A stretch of DNA of 64,000 bases from Magnaporthiopsis rhizophila (Eukaryota > Ascomycota > Sordariomycetes > Magnaporthales > Magnaporthaceae), in NCBI GenBank assembly GCA_003049465.1, contig PYSS01000005.1, forward strand, positions 533,521-597,520. The letters run 5' to 3'. The notes under the pieces were generated by a model. The model did no database searches and had not been told where the DNA came from. It saw only the letters and a program-made list of their open reading frames with translations. Shown piece after piece: positions 54,355 to 64,000 of the stretch. The first letter of the stretch is position 1. Every line of letters starts with the position of its first letter. Made by a program: the position numbers and the translations under genes.

Positions 54355-55696
54355 TCGACCTCGAATTTACTCACTTTTATCTCTGTCTTATCTGTTTCCG
54401 GTTACTCTGTGGTTTTTCAAAGACTTAAAAATCGCCCAACTCTGTTTTTGCCATCGTGTTACCCATGTCTGATTTCTTGTTATCTCCTGTAATTCATCCG
54501 TTTATGGAAATATGCGCCCGTTTTTTATCCTTTCGTCGTCTTGCATCCCCTTTCCGTTCCATCACGTTATGAGTGACGACAACGATGCAGCCGCGGCGTG
54601 ATCATGGCTTACGCTTAAAACAGCGCGAAGCTTAACATTCGCTCCGAACCGCGACCGTTGGAATTCTAACGGCTTGGCCTTTCTTCTGGGTCTGGCTGAC
54701 AGTCACAACAATAGAGCAACTTGGTATCTTGGCATATTACTTGAGGTGGAAACCTAAACAGACGCATCTGGCGTCTATCCGGCCGCTTCACCGGCAGCTT
54801 CAGTGATCCCAACTCAAATTCACACTCACTCGTGGTTCTCAGACCGGGTGATTGGCGTCCACTGCCCTCCTCACTTCACATCCTCAACCCGTGGAGCCAC
54901 TCAACAAAACCGCAAGACCGACTGAAGACACCCAGCCGGGCCACATCCGCCTGCCCATTGCACGCACCCCACGACGGCTTCAACCCAGGATGCCCATTTA
55001 CTCCTTGTAGCAGCCAAGACCTCCCTTTTGCCCAGGGGCTTGCGACATCTTTGGTATCTCAGCCGCAAACTTCGCAACGTCTCCGGCTTCCTGTTGGAAC
55101 AGTCAGGTACGGGATTTAACTTTCGGAAATAGCCTTTGTGGTAGACGAAGGCCGTTCCAACCGCGACCGGAGATCGGTTCCAACGCTCAAGACAAATAAA
55201 CGGCGGCCGCAGTCCCACTCCCCATTCCTCCGCTGCTCCATTCTCTACTCTTCATCGCTCACAGTTTTTTTTCCATTCGAAAGCAACAGCCCTCCTTCTC
55301 TGGAGTCTCTCCAGTCAAAAAATCCACAAGCAAGTCCGCTGCCTAGGGAACACAGACAATCTTAGACTATTTTTCCTCGAGTGTCCGATCAGCAGCCGTC
55401 TACTCTCGCAGTAGCAAAGTCTACAGACGGCAGGCAGTACAGTCGGCCGTCACCGACCACAGACCGCCCTGTCAACCGAGAACCATCTCTCCTACAGGCC
55501 TACACAAACCCGAGTGCGACAAACAATCTTGCCGACCGGACCATCAGTCAACAAAGCGATCGTTGTCTCCTCTCGCACCAGCCGATCCAAAAAGAAGAAG
55601 CCGACAAAAGCCGCAGGGGAGACTCTTGGCACCGTCCCTCCACTGGTTGACGCTCTATATATTATCGAAGCACTGTCGCACCAGTCCACAAGCATC
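54355..55696. other. Intergenic region
   Basis: About 1.3 kb. The following gene's frame is open upstream of its ATG (from 55514) but without an ATG, so this is more likely its leader and promoter. No other gene seen. Confidence 0.4.
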
Positions 55697-56281
55697 ATGT
55701 GCCACAACGAGAATTCCGCGCGCGCCCATTCCCAGCCGCGCAGGAGCGAGAGACTCCGCGCAACCGCCTTCAGGGCCGGCGTGGCAAAGCCGACACCCCC
55801 AAGGAGCGCAGCGCCATTAAGAAGCCCGCAGGAGTCCGAAGCCATCCTCAACGCCGCCCTCAAAGGCCGCTCCGGCAGCAAGCGCCTGCCCGGCACCAAG
55901 CCCGCGCTGAAGACGCCAAGCACCCGCGGCATGGAGGGGAGAGCGACACCGCCTCCGAGTCCTTCCAGATCACCCAGCCCCGACCGGCCGCCGAGGGTGT
56001 ATCCCAACATCACATGCTTCAGGCACAAGCAGCACAGAACCCACATCATCCGCATCGAGCAGTGCCGGAACCCGAGCCTCAGGACATCCGTCTTCACCGG
56101 CGCAGAGGGCCAGCGCGTCGTCAGGATCGAGCGCCTGCCCCTCGAGCCCGGAGCCGGCATCCGGGCACCCCCTGACCCGCTGGCGGAGCGCAGCAGCGTG
56201 CCTCGCTCGACTGGGAGGAGGTTGGAGCACTTCATGGAGGGCGACCGTCATATCGTCCGCGTGCAGCTGGGAAGCACTTGA
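55697..56281 (+). CDS. Basic Pro/Ser-rich hypothetical protein
   Basis: First in-frame ATG at 55697, 194 residues. The N-terminal half is basic, Ser/Pro-rich and disordered with repeated Arg/Lys pairs. The C-terminal half has a compact segment 'YPNITCFRHKQHRTHIIRI' followed by 'RTSVFTGAEGQRVVRIERL' and ends 'GDRHIVRVQLGS'; the alternating 'RI/VRI' hydrophobics suggest a small beta fold. No family recognised. No membrane span. Confidence 0.55.
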   Translation: MCHNENSARAHSQPRRSERLRATAFRAGVAKPTPPRSAAPLRSPQESEAILNAALKGRSGSKRLPGTKPALKTPSTRGMEGRATPPPSPSRSPSPDRPPRVYPNITCFRHKQHRTHIIRIEQCRNPSLRTSVFTGAEGQRVVRIERLPLEPGAGIRAPPDPLAERSSVPRSTGRRLEHFMEGDRHIVRVQLGST

Positions 56282-56802
56282 CAAGTAGCTGGATTTCTCC
56301 CGGCACATACCTCTCCTGCGAGCTTTCCACTTGCCTTTGATACAACGTCTATTTCCTCCAAAAGCGATATGTTTGTACTTCAGCACGCTTTTTTGAGCTC
56401 TTTGCATACACGACTACTGGGCATAGGCTTTCCTTCCTTTCTTTTTTTCTTTGGGGTCATCTGCCCCCTTTTTTCCTATCCTTTACCATTCACAAGCTAC
56501 TACACATCGCGACCACTCACAGCCCTATGACGGCTGTTCCCACTATTTTTTTGTTCACGATTTCCATACGATACCCCTGATGAAATGTTTGTTTTCATCC
56601 TCACTTCTAGAATTCAACAACATCCATCTTTTTGTTTTTATATTTAGCTCGAAGAAAGCGAGTAGATGTTCCCGGTGACAAGATACCCTCCCCTATCTCT
56701 ATACTGTACGTCTAGATTGACCTGACGGCGTGTGTGTTTTTGCCATATTGTATCTAGGTGATCTCAGGAAATGCTGGGTAGCCAAAGGTATAGAGCGAGA
56801 AT
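56282..56802. other. Convergent intergenic region
   Basis: About 520 bp between two convergent genes; T-rich 3' flanks only. Confidence 0.4.
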
Positions 56803-58402
56803 TCATGACCCAACGTTGGTGCTACAGCAAAGAATATTAAAAGCAAGCGCAAACTCGTGGCCACATTCATAGACGATTTGAGATCTTGCCTCCTCAGAGT
56901 CCTCGGCGGCTTTCATGGCCGCGTCGGACTTTTCCAAGTAGGTTTTCCAAAGTTGAGATGTCGAAGAGAAGAAGGGAAGGCTTTGTGGTGGCTGGAATGC
57001 GCTTGCTGCCTCATCCCCTGCCCTCGCCACACCCGCTGTCATCGCTTCATCCCCAATACCAGGCGGGGCAGAAGTAGCTTGCATCCGAGACTCAGTGGAT
57101 GGGCCGGCATCTGTCAGAGACACTGGAGTTTCATGCGATGGCGTGGTTCTGGAGATAGGTTTCGAGGGGAATAATGTTGACAGTCCCTTGCCGAAGCTAG
57201 CCTGCAAGGGTAATGGTATAGCACTTCTAACCACCCTTCTGGGCGGCTTGTGTATGCCTTGCTGTTCGGCCGGCGATCCTGAAACCCGAAACAGCGGCTG
57301 GGCTGGGTTTCTTCGCGAGGTGAACCGGTAAGGAGAAGGCACGCCGTCGAATCTGGGGCAGCCAGAGGCCGGATTCGCCATATTTCCAGCAGGTCGGTAT
57401 GGGCCGGCGTGGGGGACCGTACGGGTCTGGGAGTAGGGGCTTCGAGTGGGGAGGGGAGAGCCATGGCGCTGAGAGTCCATCGGAGACGAGGACCTGCCAG
57501 CAGGAGGCGGCATTTGCGATATGGAACGAGCCCGAGGTTGCTGCTCTCTACCGACGGGAGGGGCCATGGGCGCCGGGCTACTACGATGCCATTGTGCAGG
57601 ATGAGGAGAACTGCTGAGCGGCCTCTCAAGGTGAGGCTGTGAGGGCAGGTGCGGGGGCGGCGCCATTGCCTGTGCCGAGGCCGGACGAGAAGCCTGACCA
57701 CTACGAGGTCGGCCAGGGGCTGCCGGTAGCTGCGACGCATACGGCTGCTGAATCCGAACGGCCGGGGGGAGAATTCCAAGCGTCTCAAGAGTACTGCAAG
57801 ACCTTGCGAAGCCATCGTGACTCACAAAAGTGAGCCACAGTCTTTGATGAGTGCTTACCTGCTCGTCAACTAGTTTAGCAAAGGAGTTTTGTCAGCAGAT
57901 GAGAAAGGTCAGGGAACAAGTCTACACTCACGGGCTGAGAGCTCGACTCCTGAGCTGATGACGGTTCCCCTACAGATGATCTGCGGCTTCCGCATAGCGG
58001 GTATTCGAAGGTCAGGTCCATGACGCCCCGGTCTACACGCCAGGACAGAACATCCCTGGCCGACTCCTGGGCAAAGCGGCCTAAATCGATGATCTCCTAG
58101 AGTGGTGTTGGTTAGCAGCGGGGAAGCAAGAGGGTTAGCGAGTTGTCCCGGCCCACGCAGCTCACAAGCGTGTGATTTCCGCAGAGTATTGTCATTATCT
58201 GCGTCGTTTGGTAGATGCCGGAACGATTCTCTGTCCACGAGACCCCGGGTAAAATTTCTCTCTCGCCCTTGATGACCACCTCGACCACGCCGTCCATTTC
58301 CGCCCTCGGGTCCTTGCCGTTGAGTGTCACGCTCCGCAGGGGCACCACCAGTCTGTCGGCAGACGGCGCCGGGCTGGACGACATCGTCCGCGACGGCGGC
58401 AT
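56803..58402 (-). CDS. Pro/Ser-rich protein of unknown function with an 11-nt microexon
   Basis: Exons 58166-58402, 57932-58096, 57859-57869 (11 nt) and 56803-57793 give 467 residues. The N-terminal ~135 residues are globular ('VEVVIKGEREILPGVSWTEN', 'TQIMTILCGNHTL', then 'EIIDLGRFAQESARDVLSW'), beta-rich and spread over exons 1-2. The rest is Pro/Ser/Arg-rich disorder with several SPxR-like sites, ending in a short amphipathic helix ('LWKTYLEKSDAAMKAAEDS'). The microexon sits between a CTAAACTAG acceptor and a GTAAGC donor and is required to restore phase (0 to 2). I do not recognise the family; the globular head plus long tail could suit a scaffold or chromatin protein. It is divergent from RSC9. 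Confidence 0.6.
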
Positions 58403-59021
58403 CGTAGTGTTTGGAGATCAGTGGTAAAGGCAGAGATATTGCCATGCCATTCTTTCCCAGTCTCCCTCCATGCAGGCGTTCCACGATTCTTCTACCGGGA
58501 TGCTGCCTTGTCGGATCCTTTCATTATTTGTATGTACAATTTACGGTGGGGGCCTTCCACAGATCAATTGGCAGCGGGATTGACCAGACAATAACTGGCT
58601 GCTAGGACCTTCCAGGTTTGGAATGGAGCTTGCCCTGCCTGCCCTGCCTGCCCGTTGGTTCCTTCCCAAAAGGACCCTACATAGGTTCAGATGTGGGTGC
58701 ATTTGATTGCTTACATAACCTAGGCAGCGTAGCACGTCCGCTGTGGCTCGCCAAAATTTCGCGTCCGTCCTCAATGACGGCGCCAGCTGTAGGTGCCTCT
58801 ACTCCACTCGGATTCCCCAAAGTTCGCGCGCGATACACTTGGTCGATTTGTCGCGTAGATCCATCGTCGCCATCTCCCTTCCTTCCCAGGCACGAGCACT
58901 AATGCCAACAGCGCATGGCTAAATTTTTCCTCTAGCTCTTTTGTCGAGCGTTTGCCCCGAGGACCAGTCGTCCACCAGACTCCCACCTCGCATCGCCAGG
59001 GGGACCTCGGTCCATTGAACA
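58403..59021. other. Divergent promoter region upstream of RSC9
   Basis: About 620 bp between the divergent starts of the Pro/Ser-rich gene (-) and RSC9 (+). No gene seen. Confidence 0.45.
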
Positions 59022-62000
59022 ATGTCAGTCGATTCTGACGATGCCGGCGAGTCCTCCTCGGGGGCCTCTCCCAGGAACTCCTCCCGGACTTCGAGGCCGA
59101 GCAACATCAACAAGAACACCAATCAAAAGACCAAGGCCACACACACCATCGACAGGACGCAAGAGTACGACGATTTTATCGCAACGCTGAGAGCATACCA
59201 CAAGCAGCGCGGCACCTCGTTCGAGCCCGAGCCCTGGGTGGGCAGCGCGCATCTTGATCTTCTCAAAGTCTTCAACCATGTCGTGTCTGCCGGTGGATAC
59301 GACCAGGTCTCGGCAACAACGCTCGAATGGCGCAAGCTGGCAACAGAGCTTGGCTTGGACGTCACGGATCGCAGCGCGGCCGGCGTCGCTTACGCGCTGA
59401 AGTCTGCTTTCCTCAAGTATCTGGCCGCGTACGAGATTCTGACTATCCACAAGAAGGAGCCGCCCCCGCCGCAGATCCTCGAGCACGAGTCGGCCAAGGG
59501 CGGCGGTCTGCTCACACGTACCCTGGAGAACTACACGCCGAAGAAGGGCCCCACGAATGCCGCCAGAGCCGTCAGCGTGAACGCGTCCGCCTCCGAGACC
59601 GACGACACCCCGGGCCGCAAGGACACCCCGGCCCGTAAGGAGACTCCAAGGTCCGGAGGGACGTCGCGCAACCTCCGGGTTGCCCCTCCTCAGCGCGTGA
59701 TATTCCAGCCCGACACTGGCACGGCCCGGCAGACGCGCCCAACAGCTGCCCCATCCCAGCAGTCATCTCATCACTCGACCACCAGCACCCCTACCCCCCA
59801 GGGAAAGATGACGACGCAGCCGCAAGGACACTCACATCCCCAACACATGGGTATGGGCCAGCAGGTTCATGCGCCGCACATGGGACACACGATTCGCGGC
59901 CCCTCATTCAACTATAACCCGCAGAACCCGGAGACCACTTCCACGCTTGTTCAGAACTTTGAGCCCCGGTTCGACATGGCTCCCATACAGATGCGGCCGG
60001 TTGAGACTCCCGCCAACAACCCAGCCGAGTTTGAGAGGAGGCGGCGGCAGGACCGGTTGAAAGCGTCGGGACTCCTCTCTCAACCTCGGTCCATCCGTCC
60101 GCCACCAGGAGGTAAGTAGAATCTGACGGCCTCATCTGTGGATCGGCAACCGTCATGTGTATTTACGACTACCTCCATTGTCGACTTGGAAACTGACATG
60201 GCGCAACTGCCCAGCGACGGTCTTTGAGGGGCCGAATATCTACGTGCGCTGCCTGTGCGCACTTCGCTCAGGAATCCCCTCTGAGCAGGCGTATGCATTG
60301 CACCACCTCGTCAAAATCTCGTATGAGCGGGGAGACAAGTTCAAGTTCGAGAACTTCGCCGGCCTTGCTGAAGGCCTCGTCGGCAAGGGTCTCGAAGTTG
60401 GTGGCAAGTTCTTCCACGTGAACTGGACCATTGACTATAGTGGTGACCCGGACGAGTCCAATCTGGAAGAGCTCGACGGGCTGAATGGCACCCCCGATAT
60501 CCTCGAGCGGATTGCGCAACTCCGACCCAAGGACGTTATCGACAACATACAGCCGGCGGACTTTGCAGACGACATGGTCCAGATAACAGAGGCTGTGTTG
60601 ACCATGCGAAACATGGTCACTCTTCCGGAGAATGCCATGCAGATGGCCGACTTTCCGGTTCTGAGAGATCTGGTCTGCATCATCTTGCACCTACCCAACG
60701 TCGAGTCTGTCGTCGAGCTGAAGCACTGCGCCCTCGACATCGCCGAGCAGCTGGCTCCCTACATTGTCCTCGATGCTGACGATCCACTGTACCGGACCCT
60801 CATTACGCAACTACACTCGACAGATCGCGGCGCGATCCTGACAGCTCTCCGCGCCACCACACGACTGTCCATGTTCTTGGGAGAGACAAACCGCCTCCCC
60901 GATGTTCCCGCCAGTGTTCTACAGAACATACTGGATTGGCTCATGCTGAACGATGACGAGCTCATCGACGCATGTCTCGATTTCCTCTACGTGTACACGG
61001 CCTTTATTGCCAACATTGAGCCGCTCTTGAAGGCGGTTGGAGCACCGCATCTTGTCGATCATCTCGTTCGGCTTCTGTCCCACGGCGCAAGGCGAATCCA
61101 GAAGGATTATGCCACCGAGCCTGAGAGGAAGTTGCCTGCGCGCGAGAACCCACTTCCCATCCCAGAAGACCTCCGCGAGCAGCTTCTTCAGATGGGTGAG
61201 CCGGATCGGTGCTTCGCTTGGCTCAAGTGTCTTTTTGAAGAAGACCCTGATTCAGCCATCACGCAAATCGCGATTTGGCAAGCCTACCAAGCCTCGTTCA
61301 GCTTGCACCTGCAACAAATGTCGAGGCCGATGATTAATGCGGCCGAATTCATCAAGAACGTGCCGCATGTGTTCAAGGAAGCGGAACCACAGATCGTCAA
61401 AGAGATGGGTGAGCGTGGAGAGACACAGAAATTCATCATCCGGGGCGTGCGGCCTCGGATGCACCCCACTACGACGGATGGGAGGGAGTACGTGCCTTGT
61501 CTGTGGAAAACGCCAGTGGCTCCAGGCAACGGCCGGCCTGGGCACCGCACCGAATGCAGCCGCCACTTCAAGAATGCGGAGCAGCTGTACAGCCACATCA
61601 TCACCGATCACGTAGGCGAGAAGCCGGGCGCGGACGGGAAGTTCGCGGATAAAGAGAGAGAGCTATACTGCACATGGGGAAACTGCGCACGGTTCCCGCG
61701 CCTCCAGAAGACGCAGCTCTCCGTCTTTATGAACCACATCAAAACGCACACCAAGGCGGCGCAGCAGAAAACAGCTCTTGCTCATGCCCTCAGCGTCGAG
61801 ACGGCCATCGGAAGCAAGCGCCCACGGAGGACGTATATCGTGCCGCCCCGCACCATCAGCATACACCTCGAGGAGACGGCGTTTCTGCGAGACGAGCGGC
61901 AGACCGCCGTGGCGGCGGGGATCCCCTTTAGCGCGGTGTTGGTCCTACGCAACGTGGCACGGAACGTCAGCAAGGCGGACGGCCTGGTGCTAGATCTCCC

Positions 62001-62154
62001 GGACCTTGCGTCCGAGGGCGAGGGGCAGTCGGCGAGTCCTCTCGAGCACCTATTCCGACCCGTCACCGCTCGTCTCTGCGATGTCATGACGAAGAACCAA
62101 CTTCTCGCAAGTTATGTCCAACAGGTGTTGGAGATTACGCGGGATAACTACTGA
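59022..62154 (+). CDS. RSC9: RSC chromatin-remodelling complex subunit Rsc9
   Basis: Exons 59022-60111 and 60215-62154 (GTAAGT donor, ACTGACA branch, CCCAG acceptor) give 1009 residues. Nuclear subunit of the ATP-dependent RSC remodeller. The N-terminal ARID DNA-binding domain (about 45-145) reads 'YDDFIATLRAYHKQRGTSFE', 'LDLLKVFNHVVSAGGYDQV', 'KSAFLKYLAAYE'. A long disordered Thr/Pro/Gln-rich linker follows, then a helical-repeat body ('FVYVRCLCAL'-like start at 'NIYVRCLCALRSGIPSEQAY'). A C-terminal RFX/zinc-finger-like block ('CLWKTPV', 'CSRHFKNAEQLYSHIITDH', 'CTWGNCARF', 'FMNHIKTH') supplies paired Cys/His. Arrangement and length match fungal Rsc9/ARID2-type proteins. Confidence 0.93.
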
Positions 62155-62823
62155 TCTGTAACTGTCGTCGTGGTTCGTATTGAGGAGGGCATGCATATTT
62201 AGATGCAAATGTGTAAGAAGGTGTTTGGGACTTCTCTTTCGGTAAATGGCTTGGCGGATGGCCCCATTCTTTGACAATGGGCGTCTGCTCGCTGGCTTTC
62301 GGCACTGGTGTCTTGCGAAGGTTTAACTGGGAATGGCGCGATTGGCGGGAAGAGGAATGATATCATAATTATTTGTTTCTGCACCGAATCGTCCACTGGC
62401 AACTAAGGCAATTTCAACTGCTCTGGAAAAGGCCAAAGGTGCGAGAAGGAGGATACAGAAAAGTTGCGTACCTAGGTAGGCTTATTTAGTTTTTGCCGAT
62501 TGTGGTTCTCGCTATGTCACGAAGGACCCCTTCCATATTGAAAGCTTGCGAATTTACTTACTTATTTTAACGACGCCCTCGTATTTAGATCCAACATCTC
62601 GGAGCAACCCATGCGTGAAGCTCAGCTGTTGTCTTGACGCTGAGGCGAACGTCATTGGCTGAATTGGGTGTGGGGTCAGCGCCTCCAAATGCCAAAATTC
62701 GGCTTTTGCCCGTCATCCGGACCCGGCCACCTACCTTCCATCCAGCAAAACCAGAGGAGCGCCCCGGCCGAAAGCAGCTCGAAGAATCGGATTCCCCTCG
62801 TCATCGAGACCCGTGAAGCTGAC
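62155..62823. other. Intergenic region
   Basis: About 670 bp between RSC9 and the bL36m gene, AT-richer than the coding DNA. The frame of the next gene is open upstream of its ATG without another ATG. No gene seen. Confidence 0.4.
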
Positions 62824-63289
62824 ATGGCTAGCCTATCGATCCTCTCCCGCGCCGCGAGGACCTCGTCCCTAGTCGCCTCGATGCGCGGCCTCTCGATCAA
62901 CCCGCAACAGCAGCAGCACACCTTCCAGCAGACGCGGTTACTCTCACGATCGATATTCGGCTCGATGGCGCCCCGGGCCAGGACATGTGGAGGGGCTCTG
63001 CCGGTGGTGGCCAGCGTCAGCACGCGGCCCGTCGCCGGGGCTGGCCGGGCGGCGGCGGTGCAGCAGCACCAGACGAGGGGGATGAAGCTCCGCAGCGCCA
63101 TCACGAAGCGGTGCGAGCATTGCAAGGTGCGCTTCTGGTCCGATCGTATGTATTGTGAGACAACATGCGCTAACTTGTTTGTTTGTCTTTTGCTTGCAGG
63201 TCGTTCGACGGAAGCGTGGCAAAAGGCACCGAGGCTGGCGATACGTCATCTGCAGCGCAAACCCCAGGCATAAACAGCGACAGAGCTGA
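62824..63289 (+). CDS. Mitochondrial large-subunit ribosomal protein bL36m
   Basis: Exons 62824-63126 and 63200-63289 (GTGCGC donor, TGCTAAC branch, TTGCAG acceptor) give 130 residues. The last ~45 residues, split by the intron, form the bL36 core: 'GMKLRSAITKRCEHCK' joined to 'VVRRKRGKRHRGW' and 'VICSANPRHKQRQ', with the two-Cys pair, a third Cys and the His that bind zinc. The preceding ~85 residues are Arg/Ser/Gln-rich without acids and act as presequence and extension for import. Yeast counterpart is RTC6. Confidence 0.92.
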
Positions 63290-64000
63290 GGCGAGACTCA
63301 TACCCGAAAAAAAAAACCATTGCGCCAAACGGGGACGATCCGGAGAGAGTCACTGGGTCCGGAAGGGAGCATGTACGATAGGGATGTTTATACCGTGGTC
63401 CGTGGGTCACGATGGGAGCAAGCGATGACGGACGACGGTGAGATGGGTGGCTTTCAAACAAGAAGGCCATATTGCTCTTGCCGCTTCAGCACCAGCCAGC
63501 GTAGGCCGGGCGGTTGGTTGGGGCTTTCCATGAGGAAGACGCCGTATACATTACACCATGGATTGTGCGGATACCCCCACCGAGCACAACCCACGAATTG
63601 CCGATCACGATGCTTGATTAATAGACCGCTCTATGCTCCCCAATGTTGCCCGGCCCATCTGCAGTAGATGCCGGATTTGACCCTGCAGGAAAAGATGTGA
63701 ATCGCGTCAACAGGCCTGCCTCACAGCCAAACAGGTAGTTTGCGTGTCCCCCCTGTTTGCACAAGAGTGAGTGTGCGGATGACGAGAGAACTGACCGGAT
63801 CGGTAACGTGTCTGTTGCTCTCAAACTCTTCCCTAAAGTATTTAAGGGTCTCCGCCCTCGTTTTTACGTCTTGAATCTTGCTCGCGGTTCTGATGAAGCT
63901 ACGGTAAAGAGACAGGACTTTTGACCGGCGAATGAACTGATGGCAACGGTCTGGTCAGTTTCGTTTATATATAGGTATGTTTTTGGATGCACGCTCACCC
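63290..64000. other. 3' flank to window end
   Basis: About 710 bp with no convincing gene. Open frames are short and lack motifs; a gene beginning beyond the window cannot be judged. Confidence 0.4.

Noticed and set aside
1..64000. CRISPR arrays, integrated viruses, transposases or rRNA genes
   Set aside because: No regularly spaced repeats, integrase/transposase motifs, terminal inverted repeats or rRNA sequence noticed anywhere in the window.

Overview
The window is nuclear DNA of a filamentous ascomycete, most likely a Sordariomycete. Genes are compact and GC-rich. They are interrupted by short introns (mostly 60-140 nt) with GTRNGT-type donors, CTRAY branch sites (CTAAC, CTGAC, TACTAAT) and YAG acceptors. 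The recognisable proteins (Atg7, Rsc9, Oms1, Met10, a TMEM16 scramblase, a lipase-NACHT-WD40 receptor, a multi-LysM protein) are typical Pezizomycotina families. Two N bases and several long homopolymers mark it as a draft assembly. Exon boundaries below were placed by hand from splice signals and reading phase.

Layout. 1-8.3 kb: GDS1-type winged-helix regulator (+), mitochondrial methyltransferase Oms1 (+) and a DUF4804/macrodomain-like protein (-). 9.6-10.1 kb: small DUF7704-like membrane protein (-) with an apparent homopolymer frameshift. 10.5-20.7 kb is the accessory part of the window: a 1790-residue NOD-like receptor (alpha/beta-hydrolase, NACHT, degenerate WD40 propeller) on the minus strand, an unrecognised antisense ORF, and a 12-exon gene for a protein with five LysM-like domains whose signal-peptide exon I could not find. 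21-28.8 kb: hypothetical protein, anoctamin/TMEM16 protein, and a long acidic/coiled-coil protein (all -). 29.1-32.3 kb: sulfite reductase flavoprotein subunit MET10 (-). A gene-poor 4.3 kb gap follows.

36.7-45.8 kb: copper-type P1B ATPase (+), an intron-containing tRNA-Tyr(GUA), a basic small protein, an NmrA-like protein, a small repeat-containing hydrophilic protein, and a tiny single-pass membrane protein (-). 47.7-64 kb: dCMP deaminase (-) divergent from ATG7 (+), MsrB (+), a basic hypothetical protein (+), a Pro/Ser-rich protein with an 11-nt microexon (-) divergent from RSC9 (+), and mitochondrial ribosomal protein bL36m (+).

There is no operon logic; most genes are independent housekeeping units (sulfur assimilation, autophagy, chromatin remodelling, redox repair, nucleotide and copper metabolism). 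The accessory interest lies at 10-21 kb, where a non-self-recognition receptor stands beside a chitin-binding LysM gene.
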